Below the pieces are notes generated by a model. That model did not search any database, had not been told where the DNA came from, and saw nothing but the letters and a program-made list of their open reading frames with translations. This document shows, piece by piece, positions 52,341-64,000 of a stretch of 64,000 bases of DNA. A program made the position numbers and the translations under genes. Within the stretch, counting starts at the first letter, position 1; every line of letters begins with the position of its first letter. Origin of the DNA: Thiorhodovibrio litoralis (GTDB lineage: Bacteria; Pseudomonadota; Gammaproteobacteria; Chromatiales; Chromatiaceae); NCBI RefSeq assembly GCF_033954455.1, contig NZ_CP121473.1, forward strand, positions 5,070,501 through 5,134,500. The letters run 5' to 3'.

Positions 52341-53787
52341 TGCGCTGCGGCCAGTGCTCGAGCTCCGCCAGAATCTGCTGGCGGCGTGGGTCTGCGGCAT
52401 GTTCCTGGCGTAACTCGGCAATGCGCTGCCAGTATTGACGCAGACTGAGGCGGTCTGCGGCTGTCTCCTGATGAATGCGCGCCAGCCGCCAGGCATCCCA
52501 TTGCTCGCGCTCTTGCAGCGTCAAGCTTTCCGGCCAGTTGCGCGCCCGGTAGCGGAACAAGAGCACCGGCAAGCGCTGATCCTGAAACGCGAAATGTGTT
52601 GTTGTGAGCTCTTGCGGCGGCAGGCGTCGCACCTGCTCCAGCAAGCGCTGATCGGCATCGGATAAAAACCCGCCGTAGAGCGCTTCATCGGGGTCCTGCT
52701 CGCCCTTGGCATCGCCCGGCCGCGCGAAGGCGTCGCGCACTGCGACCGCGACCTGCCTGGATGCTTCGGCATGATCCTGAAACCGTCGGTAATGACGCTC
52801 TACCTGGGCGGGATCGATCTCCCAGCGCTCTGCGGCGTCGCCCGAGAGAGTGGCCATGGGCGCAACCATCGGAGAGGCATTGACGCGCAGCTTTTTGAGC
52901 GGCAGGCGCCCGACACCCGCCGCCAGATCCTCTGAGCGAGTGAATACCCGTTCGCGAATCGCCTCCGGCACAAGCCCGATCAGTTCGGCCGGGTCCTCGC
53001 GCAAGTCCCAGACAATTAGTGCGTTGCGATCATCGGCGCTTGAGGGTGCCACCACCATCACCGGTGCGATGCAGCCGCGCTCGGCCGGGTATTTAGAGGA
53101 AACGTGCAGGAGCGGCTTTCCACCGCTGAGCAACTCACGCACCCGCTCCTTGTCGCGCAGTTGGAGGGCATAGCCGAACAACCTCGGCTGCGCGGCCCGC
53201 AACAGCCGCGCCAGCGCCAGGGTTGCGCGCACATCGACCAGAGCGTCGTGCGCGCCTTGATGGGCGATGTCGTTGGCGGCGGTCAGGTGCTCGAGCTTGA
53301 AGGATGGCTCGCCGCCTGGATGACGCGGCCAGTTGATGCCCTGCGGGCGCAGCGCATGGGCTAGGCGCACCACATCGATCAGATCCCAGCGCGAATTGCC
53401 GTTGCGCCAGGCATGCGCGTAAGGATCACGAAAGTTGCGGTAGAACAGGAAGCGCGAGACTTCCTCGTCGAAGCGGATGCTGTTGTAACCCACCGAACAG
53501 GTGCCCGGGCGGGCAAGCTGTTGTTGGATGTCGGCGGCGAATTGCGCCTCGATCACGCCCTCGCGCTCGGCCTGCTGCGGTGTCAGACCGGTGACCAGAC
53601 AGGCCTCGGGGGAAGGGAGAAAATCGTCTGCCGGCTGACAGAAACGCACCAGCGGCGGCTCGGCCGGGCCGAGTTCATTGAGCTCGGCATCGGTGCGCAG
53701 ACCGGCGAACTGACAGGGGCGATCTCGCCGGGGATCGCGTCCCCAGGTCTCGTAGTCGTACCAGTAAAAAGTCGGTTGCAGTGGCAA
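52291..53787 (-). CDS. sbcB: Exodeoxyribonuclease I
   Basis: 3'-5' single-strand DNA exonuclease of mismatch repair and recombination. The 498-residue protein (E. coli: 475) has the DEDD exonuclease site starting at D11 and E13 ([10 protein letters not shown]). [20 protein letters not shown] holds the HxAxxD motif. The rest is the ExoI SH3-like and helical extension ([20 protein letters not shown]). The gene is transcribed towards the end of cheB, which it overlaps by 50 bases. The L19 operon lies behind it. Confidence 0.94.
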   Translation of the reverse strand: MPLQPTFYWYDYETWGRDPRRDRPCQFAGLRTDAELNELGPAEPPLVRFCQPADDFLPSPEACLVTGLTPQQAEREGVIEAQFAADIQQQLARPGTCSVGYNSIRFDEEVSRFLFYRNFRDPYAHAWRNGNSRWDLIDVVRLAHALRPQGINWPRHPGGEPSFKLEHLTAANDIAHQGAHDALVDVRATLALARLLRAAQPRLFGYALQLRDKERVRELLSGGKPLLHVSSKYPAERGCIAPVMVVAPSSADDRNALIVWDLREDPAELIGLVPEAIRERVFTRSEDLAAGVGRLPLKKLRVNASPMVAPMATLSGDAAERWEIDPAQVERHYRRFQDHAEASRQVAVAVRDAFARPGDAKGEQDPDEALYGGFLSDADQRLLEQVRRLPPQELTTTHFAFQDQRLPVLLFRYRARNWPESLTLQEREQWDAWRLARIHQETAADRLSLRQYWQRIAELRQEHAADPRRQQILAELEHWPQRINVTRDADRPPATVPG

Positions 53788-53875
53788 GCGGATGAGCGAT
53801 CGCCGGGATCAGATCCAAGGCAGCGACAGCGGGAAAAGCCGCCGCCGCCGCGCTGCTGGGAAACCCCAGCGGCGC

Positions 53876-53901
53876 GAAACCGCCGGGATGACGCCCGGCG
53901 G
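53876..53901 (-). terminator. Candidate terminator of the rpsP-rplS operon
   Basis: On the minus strand CCGCCGGG-CGTCAT-CCCGGCGG is an 8-bp perfect stem followed by TTTCG, directly after the rplS stop. A second GC-rich hairpin (CGCTGGG...CCCAGC) follows at about 53850-53870. The T run is short, so I rate it as probable only. Confidence 0.55.
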
Positions 53902-53906
53902 CAGTC

Positions 53907-54251
53907 TTACACCTTTTCTTTGATACGCGCCGACTTACCGGAACGCTCACGCAAGTAGTAGAGCTTGGCGCGACGCACATCGCCGCGACGCTTCACATCG
54001 ATGTTGGCAATGGCGGGGCTGTAGGTCTGGAATACGCGCTCGACGCCCTCGCCATGCGAGACCTTGCGCAGGGTGAAGGCGGAATTAAGGCCGCGGTTGC
54101 GCTTGGCAATGCAGACACCTTCGAACGCCTGCAGGCGCTCGCGGTTGCCTTCTGTCACCTTCACCTGAACCACCACGGTGTCACCGGGCGCGAAAGGCGG
54201 CACCTCGCGGGTCATCTGCTCGCGCTCGAGCTCAAGAATTACGTTACTCAT
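53907..54251 (-). CDS. rplS: 50S ribosomal protein L19
   Basis: Large-subunit ribosomal protein at the 30S-50S interface, 114 residues. It reads [58 protein letters not shown] and [20 protein letters not shown], all L19 signatures; length equals that of other gammaproteobacteria. The start overlaps the trmD stop by four bases. It is the last gene of rpsP-rimM-trmD-rplS. Confidence 0.98.
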   Translation of the reverse strand: MSNVILELEREQMTREVPPFAPGDTVVVQVKVTEGNRERLQAFEGVCIAKRNRGLNSAFTLRKVSHGEGVERVFQTYSPAIANIDVKRRGDVRRAKLYYLRERSGKSARIKEKV

Positions 54252-55015
54252 TGTTCGATTTCTCCTGAATCCTGCGCGGCGCCCTGCCGAGCCTGAATAA
54301 AATCATGCAGCAACTGCTGCTCTTCGCTATCAAGTGTCATATTCGCCAGCAAATCCGGGCGTTTCAGCCAGGTTCGCCCCAGCGCCTGCTTGCGGCGCCA
54401 GCGCGCAATGGCGCCATGGTCCCCGCTTAGCAGAACATCCGGCACCCGCACACCGGCAATGTCCTCCGGCCTGCTGAAATGCGGACAGTCCAGCAGACCG
54501 TTCATGTAAGAGTCTTCCAGCGCCGAGCGCTCATGGCCCAGGGCTCCCGGCAGCAGCCGGATGACGGCATCCATGACCACCATAGCCGGCAGTTCACCGC
54601 CGCTCAGGACATAATCCCCGATCGACCACTCCTGATCGACACAACGCTCGAGCAGGCGTTCGTCGACGCCCTCGTAGCGCCCTGCCAGCAAAATCCACCC
54701 CGGAGCCGCTGCGATGTCCTGCATCGCCTGCTGATCGAGCGTCCTGCCCTGCGGCGACAAATACGCCACGCGCGCATCGGGCGAGGCCGCGCGCGCCGCC
54801 GCGATGGTCGCGGCCAGCGGCTCATACAGCATCACCATGCCTGGCCCGCCACCATAGGGCCGGTCGTCGACTCGCCGATGCGGGCCAAGTGCGAAATCGC
54901 GCGGATTCCACAGGTGCAGATCAGCAATGCCACGGCTTAGCGCGCGCGCCACCACGCCCTCGCCGGACAGAATGCGAAACTGCTCCGGAAACAGCGTGAT
55001 GACGTCGAAGCGCAC
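54248..55015 (-). CDS. trmD: tRNA (guanine-N1)-methyltransferase TrmD
   Basis: Methylates G37 next to the tRNA anticodon and prevents +1 frameshifting. The 255-residue protein has the trefoil-knot SPOUT signature: [10 protein letters not shown] (about 57-66), [23 protein letters not shown] and [21 protein letters not shown] conserved aspartate is in [11 protein letters not shown]. It lies two bases downstream of rimM and overlaps rplS by four bases. Confidence 0.98.
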   Translation of the reverse strand: MRFDVITLFPEQFRILSGEGVVARALSRGIADLHLWNPRDFALGPHRRVDDRPYGGGPGMVMLYEPLAATIAAARAASPDARVAYLSPQGRTLDQQAMQDIAAAPGWILLAGRYEGVDERLLERCVDQEWSIGDYVLSGGELPAMVVMDAVIRLLPGALGHERSALEDSYMNGLLDCPHFSRPEDIAGVRVPDVLLSGDHGAIARWRRKQALGRTWLKRPDLLANMTLDSEEQQLLHDFIQARQGAAQDSGEIEQ

Positions 55016-55016
55016 G

Positions 55017-55634
55017 TCAGAAATCCGGGTCCCAGTCGACGCGCATCAGCCCCTGTGCAAAGTCCAATTCGCGCACGACCTGATCCCAAACGAAGGGAAT
55101 CAGGCGCTCACGCTCGCCGCGCACCACCAGGACATCATTGGCGCCCGTCGCCAATAAGCCATGCACCAGCCCGAGCACCACGCCTTCGGTGGTCTCGACT
55201 CTCAGACCTTCCAAATCCGTCCAGTAAAACTCATCAGCCGCCGGCTGCGGCAACTGGCTACGCCGCACCGCGATCTCAGCCCCGACCAGGCTCTGGGCCA
55301 GGTCGCGGTCGTCGCAATGCTGCAAGCGAACGATCAGCCCCTTGCCATGCCGCTGCCCCTGCAACACCCGCCATTCGCAGGCATCAGCCGCGGCAAGCTC
55401 TCGCCCGCCCGGTGGCGCCTTGGATACGTCCGGCTTAGATGCATCAAGCTTAGATGCACCAGGCTGGCGCACGTTGGGCGCGCCACTCAACAGCCATGGC
55501 GAGTACTTGAGAATATTCTCAAGCGGGTCTGTCTCCGAGAGTACCCGGACCCATCCGCGCACGCCGAAAACGCCAACAATGCGCCCGAGGACAACCCGGC
55601 GATCAGCGCCCTGAGGTTGATTGCTCGCAGCCAT
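55017..55634 (-). CDS. rimM: 16S rRNA processing protein RimM
   Basis: Assembly factor for the 30S head, binding S19. The 205-residue protein begins VVLGRIVGVFGVRGWVRVLS (residues about 14-33) and has a PRC-barrel C-terminal domain (FYWTDLEGLRVETTEGVVLG, DVLVVRGERERLIPFVWDQV). An insertion of about 30 residues (GAPNVRQPGASKLDASKPDV and following) lies between the two domains. It lies about 68 bases after rpsP. Confidence 0.96.
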   Translation of the reverse strand: MAASNQPQGADRRVVLGRIVGVFGVRGWVRVLSETDPLENILKYSPWLLSGAPNVRQPGASKLDASKPDVSKAPPGGRELAAADACEWRVLQGQRHGKGLIVRLQHCDDRDLAQSLVGAEIAVRRSQLPQPAADEFYWTDLEGLRVETTEGVVLGLVHGLLATGANDVLVVRGERERLIPFVWDQVVRELDFAQGLMRVDWDPDF

Positions 55635-55702
55635 GGCGACGAGCGCTCAGAAAACCAGCCGCGGCTTGTCTGAGTGAGGTTCGGGTTGCTTTCTCAACCT
55701 GC

Positions 55703-55963
55703 TCAGGCAGCCGCCTGAGCTTGTTTGGAAGCCAGCTTTAACAGTTGCGCGACGCGCTCTGTCGGCTGCGCGCCCTGCCCGACCCAATGCTCGGCACGCG
55801 CGCGGTCCACCCGCAGGCGCTCCTCGCCACCTTTGGCACCTGGGTTAAAAAACCCAATGCGCTCGATATACTTACCGTCCCGCGTGCAGCGAATATCCGC
55901 CACCACGATTTGATAAAATGGCCGCTTCTTGGCACCGCCGCGCGACAAACGAATTTTGACCAT
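55703..55963 (-). CDS. rpsP: 30S ribosomal protein S16
   Basis: Small-subunit ribosomal protein. ATG at 55963 gives an 86-residue protein opening [20 protein letters not shown], the S16 signature, then [12 protein letters not shown] and [21 protein letters not shown] longer frame from 55990 adds nine unlikely residues. It is the first gene of rpsP-rimM-trmD-rplS. ffh, often upstream, is not here; gltB begins on the other strand. Confidence 0.97.
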   Translation of the reverse strand: MVKIRLSRGGAKKRPFYQIVVADIRCTRDGKYIERIGFFNPGAKGGEERLRVDRARAEHWVGQGAQPTERVAQLLKLASKQAQAAA

Positions 55964-56423
55964 GAATGTATAACCTGTTCGAATCAACAATCTCGACCGT
56001 TCTCCGAGCGCTCATCCCACGCCGGAACCCTAACCTGAGCCGCATGGACTCATGGAAATGGATCCGGGGCATGGATTCTTTAAGAATGCGTTCATGGCCC
56101 GCAGTGGCAGGGACCATGAGCGTGAGGAGCGCTGGGAAAACTATGAATACGTCAAACCATCCAGTTTACCTCGACAGGCGGGATAAATAAACAATAAAGT
56201 TTGCGCCTGCGACCTGTGCAGCGGCGTTGACCCGCATAACGCTCGACGCGCGGCTGGCATAGCCCCTGCATCTCGCTTATCATGGCGCGTTCGCTCGCGC
56301 GCCCGGAGCAATCCAACCGCGCAATCCAGCCGGACGATTCCCGAAAATCCCGAGGGTGACTCCACCCCGGTCGGGCATGCACAATCATCCGAAAAACAGC
56401 AACGGTTTCAGCGAGGTCACTAG
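55964..56423. other. Divergent promoter region rpsP-gltB
   Basis: This 460-base region separates the ribosomal-protein operon and gltB. It must carry both promoters, but I cannot point to convincing -35/-10 pairs. No gene with a recognisable product is seen. GAGG seven bases before the gltB ATG supports that start. Confidence 0.5.
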
Positions 56424-61341
<4,918 letters not shown>

Positions 61342-61349
<8 letters not shown>

Positions 61350-62808
61350 GCCAACGGGTTTCATGGAATATGCGCGCGCTGAGCTGGGACTGCAGCCGGT
61401 TGGCGATCGCATTGTCCATTATTCTGAGTTCATGCTGCCGCTGCCGGACAGCGAGCTCGCCATCCAGGGCGCGCGTTGCATGGACTGCGGCATCCCTTAT
61501 TGCCATCAGGGCTGCCCGGTCAACAACATCATTCCGGACTGGAACGACCTGGTCTATCGCCAGGACTGGCAGACAGCGATTGAGGTCCTGCACTCCACCA
61601 ACAACTTCCCGGAATTCACCGGGCGCATCTGCCCGGCGCCCTGCGAGGCCTCCTGCACGCTCAACATCGACGACGCCCCGGTCGCCATCAAGGCCATCGA
61701 GCGCGCCATCGCCGACCGCGCCTGGGACGAAGGCTGGGTCAAGCCCCAGGTGCCGGCGCACCGCACCGGCAAGAAGGTTGCGGTGGTCGGTTCGGGTCCA
61801 TCGGGGCTCGCCTGCGCCCAGCAACTCGCGCGCGCCGGCCATGCCGTGGCCCTGTTCGAGAAAGAAGACCGCATCGGCGGCCTGCTGCGCTTCGGCATCC
61901 CTGACTTTAAGCTCAGCAAGACGCTCATCGACCGGCGCATGGCGCAGATGCGCGCCGAGGGCGTCGAGTTTCACACCAACTGCCATGTCGGCGTGGATGT
62001 TCCGCTCGCCGACTTGAAGCGCGACTTCGATGCCCTGGTGCTCTGCGGTGGCTCTGAGAAAGCGCGCGATCTCGACGTTCCCGGGCGCAGCTTCGACGGC
62101 ATTCACTTCGCGATGGACTTCCTGCGGCCCAACTCCAAGCGGGTGCAGGGCGTCTATGTGCCGGAGGAGGACTTCATCAGCGCCGAGGGCAAGCAGGTTG
62201 TGGTCATCGGCGGTGGCGACACCGGCTCAGACTGCATCGGCACCTCCAACCGCCACGGTGCCAAGACCGTCACCCAGATCGAGATCCTCGACAAACCGCC
62301 AGCCAAGGAAGACAAAGGCCTGACTTGGCCCAACTGGCCGAACAAACTGCGCACCTCCACCTCGCAAGAGGAAGGCAGCAAGCGCATGTGGAATGTGCTG
62401 ACAAAAGGCTTCGTCAGCGACGGCGAGAACCGCGTCAAGGCCGTCAAATACGTCCTGGTGCGCTGGGACAAGGACGACAGCGGCCGCTGGCAGATGAGCG
62501 AAGTGCCGGGCTCAGAGGCCGAGATGCCCGCCGACCTGGTGCTGCTTGCCATGGGCTTCGTCCACCCGGTGCACGAAGGCATGCTCGATGAGCTGAAAGA
62601 AAGCGCCAATCTTGCGCTCGACGGCCGTGGCAACGTCCAGGCCAGCACGGAAGGCGCGCAAGCCTACGCCACCAGCGTCGAAGGCGTCTTCGCCGCCGGC
62701 GACATGCGCCGCGGCCAGTCCCTGGTGGTCTGGGCCATCCGCGAGGGCCGCCAATGCGCCCGCGCCGTCGATGAGTGGCTGATGGGGCGTAGCGATTTGC
62801 CGCGCTAA
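61342..62808 (+). CDS. gltD: Glutamate synthase (NADPH) small subunit
   Basis: Flavoprotein that passes electrons from NADPH to GltB, 488 residues. The ATG at 61342 overlaps the gltB stop by eight bases and follows GGAG by nine. Two Cys clusters bind [4Fe-4S]: [17 protein letters not shown] (about 45-61) and CPAPCEASC (about 94-102). FAD motif [19 protein letters not shown] and NADPH motif [18 protein letters not shown] are intact. The C-terminus ([18 protein letters not shown]) is standard. It forms an operon with gltB. Confidence 0.97.
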
Positions 62809-62881
62809 GCGCCACTCTTCGTAGCGGCGGTACCCAACAGCTAGCGAGCTCAATCTTCTCGGCGCTATCTTATTTTATAAA

Positions 62882-64000
62882 TCAGTCGAGTCCTTGCGCG
62901 GCCAGTCGGTGAGTATGTGAAAGCATGTCTGCGCGTGAAGCATCATCCGCGCCGTCGAGTAACCTTTCTGTTTCAGATGCAAGCCAAGCCAGTCCTTGAC
63001 GGCACTCATCCGTCAATTGCCTGATCTGCTTCAGCGTGAGCCCGCAGGCGTCGATACCGAAACGCTGCATCTCTTTCAGTGAAACAAACCGCTTTGTGCC
63101 CCGCAAGGTGAGTGCCTGCATATCCTTCGGAATATACGCCGTGGTGCAGACCACATCGTAAATCGGCGCCAGGCGCACATCCGTCATGCTTGAATAGAGA
63201 ACGCCGAAATTCTTCAAATGCGCATCACCGTTTTGCAAAGACTGATTCAATAGCTGCGCCTTGAAAAATTGCGTCATGGCTCGCTGTCGATGCGCGGGAC
63301 TCACGAATTGCATAATACTCTTGGCTAATTGCTCGTAACTGCCAGTATATTTTTCATCTCGTGACTTGGCTTGCAGCACGCAGAAGTCTTCAAAACCCCA
63401 ATAGCCTCCGTGAGGATGCCGGTCAAAGCGGCGCATGACAAAAAGCCGCTCGTCTTCGGAAAGGTAAAACTCCGGCACTTCGACCTGTGCTTCTTGTAGA
63501 CAACGCATACAAAGCCATTCGTTGAGTGCCAGATGGGGATAATCTGATCCCCAGGATTTAACAACAAAGTCTTCGACCCGGAGAGTTGCTTTGTCTAGTA
63601 ATGGCGTTAGCACTTTGGGTTGGACACCGCTGAGGGGCGAGTTTAAGGCAAACCGCTGCACCAGAGCCTCAAACAGATCGGGCGATGGGCTGTCGAGCAC
63701 ATCCACCAAAGAGAGTTCGGCAGTGGCTGCATGCGCTCTCTCATTCAGGGTCACCCGGCCTTTCAGGCTGGGAGCTAAGAGCGACAACAGCGCAAAGTCA
63801 TCGGAAATGCCCAACTTGCCAAAGTGCTTTTTAATTACAGCAAGCAAATAGCCCTCGGGCAAATGCATCTCGAACACAGGAAGCAGGCGTCTGTGGGCGT
63901 AGCTCTTCGCTCGCACTGGCATGGTCAAGGACACGAAGGCGGTTGAAGCCTGCGTCTTGTAATTGAACACGCACTCACCCTCGGCCACTTGCAGCAGCTC
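62882..64000 (-). CDS. HipA-family serine/threonine kinase toxin (N-terminus cut by right edge)
   Basis: Type II toxin of the HipA family. The frame is open to the end of the window, so the first residues and a possible hipB antitoxin lie outside; an internal GTG at 63988 is not a convincing start. Motifs: PLSGVQPKVLTPLLDKAT (the SGxQPK loop), LNEWLCMRCLQEAQVEVPEF, LFVMRRFDRH, LLNQSLQNGDAHLKNFGVLY with the catalytic Asp, and LAPIYDVVCT with the metal-binding Asp. All kinase residues I can check are kept, so it should be active. It is convergent with gltD. Confidence 0.87.
   Translation of the reverse strand, partial: ELLQVAEGECVFNYKTQASTAFVSLTMPVRAKSYAHRRLLPVFEMHLPEGYLLAVIKKHFGKLGISDDFALLSLLAPSLKGRVTLNERAHAATAELSLVDVLDSPSPDLFEALVQRFALNSPLSGVQPKVLTPLLDKATLRVEDFVVKSWGSDYPHLALNEWLCMRCLQEAQVEVPEFYLSEDERLFVMRRFDRHPHGGYWGFEDFCVLQAKSRDEKYTGSYEQLAKSIMQFVSPAHRQRAMTQFFKAQLLNQSLQNGDAHLKNFGVLYSSMTDVRLAPIYDVVCTTAYIPKDMQALTLRGTKRFVSLKEMQRFGIDACGLTLKQIRQLTDECRQGLAWLASETERLLDGADDASRADMLSHTHRLAAQGLD

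Overview
The window is GC-rich, densely coded DNA from a gammaproteobacterium. Housekeeping blocks that are typical of that class (scpA-scpB-rluB, rpsP-rimM-trmD-rplS, pepA facing lptG, gltB-gltD) lie next to GTP-dependent PEP carboxykinase, PEP synthase, an exported alpha-carbonic anhydrase and a complete chemotaxis operon. This mix, together with a palindromic intergenic repeat of a kind I associate with purple sulfur bacteria, suggests a member of the Chromatiales/Chromatiaceae. That placement is an inference: no rRNA or photosynthesis gene is present to confirm it.

Layout. 1-8.5 kb: all minus strand: the N-terminal part of glnS (cut by the left edge), pckG, rluB-scpB-scpA, trpS, an M50 site-2 protease, the RNase P RNA (rnpB) and holC. 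8.5-11.2 kb: pepA and a divergent lptG that lacks its usual partner lptF. 11.3-18.1 kb: a BrnT/BrnA toxin-antitoxin pair, a secreted YfdX-family protein with a clear terminator, a complete IS110-family element, an alpha-carbonic anhydrase and ppsA. 18.1-30.6 kb: an accessory stretch with two very large hybrid histidine kinases, a Gdt1/UPF0016-type cation exporter bracketed by two 91-bp direct repeats, and several decayed fragments (CPBP protease, TerC family, an unidentified peptide). 30.6-32.1 kb: an exported arginine-deiminase-like enzyme and a small unknown ORF. 32.1-36.6 kb: a tightly overlapping four-gene minus-strand operon: NDP-hexose 2,3-dehydratase, Gfo/Idh/MocA reductase, SDR-type epimerase/reductase and a glycosyltransferase resembling plant digalactosyldiacylglycerol synthase. 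37-39.7 kb: trpB2, then a small operon ending in a GrpE-like protein and a 7-bp tandem repeat. 39.8-43.2 kb: a DUF3299 lipoprotein and a znuB-znuC-znuA zinc importer. 43.5-52.3 kb: a chemotaxis operon cheY-STAS-cheA-mcp-cheW-cheR-cheD-cheB. 52.3-56 kb: sbcB and the rpsP operon. 56.4-62.8 kb: gltB-gltD. The right edge cuts a HipA-family kinase toxin.

The most promising candidate for something undescribed is the 32.1-36.6 kb operon. It joins the committed steps of 2-deoxysugar biosynthesis to a glycolipid-type glycosyltransferase, so it may make a deoxysugar-bearing glycolipid or glycosylated pigment. The exported arginine deiminase next to it, the GrpE-like gene with a J-like partner that lacks the HPD motif, and the repeat-bracketed manganese-exporter locus are the next most interesting. 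All calls were made by reading sequence motifs; no database search was run.
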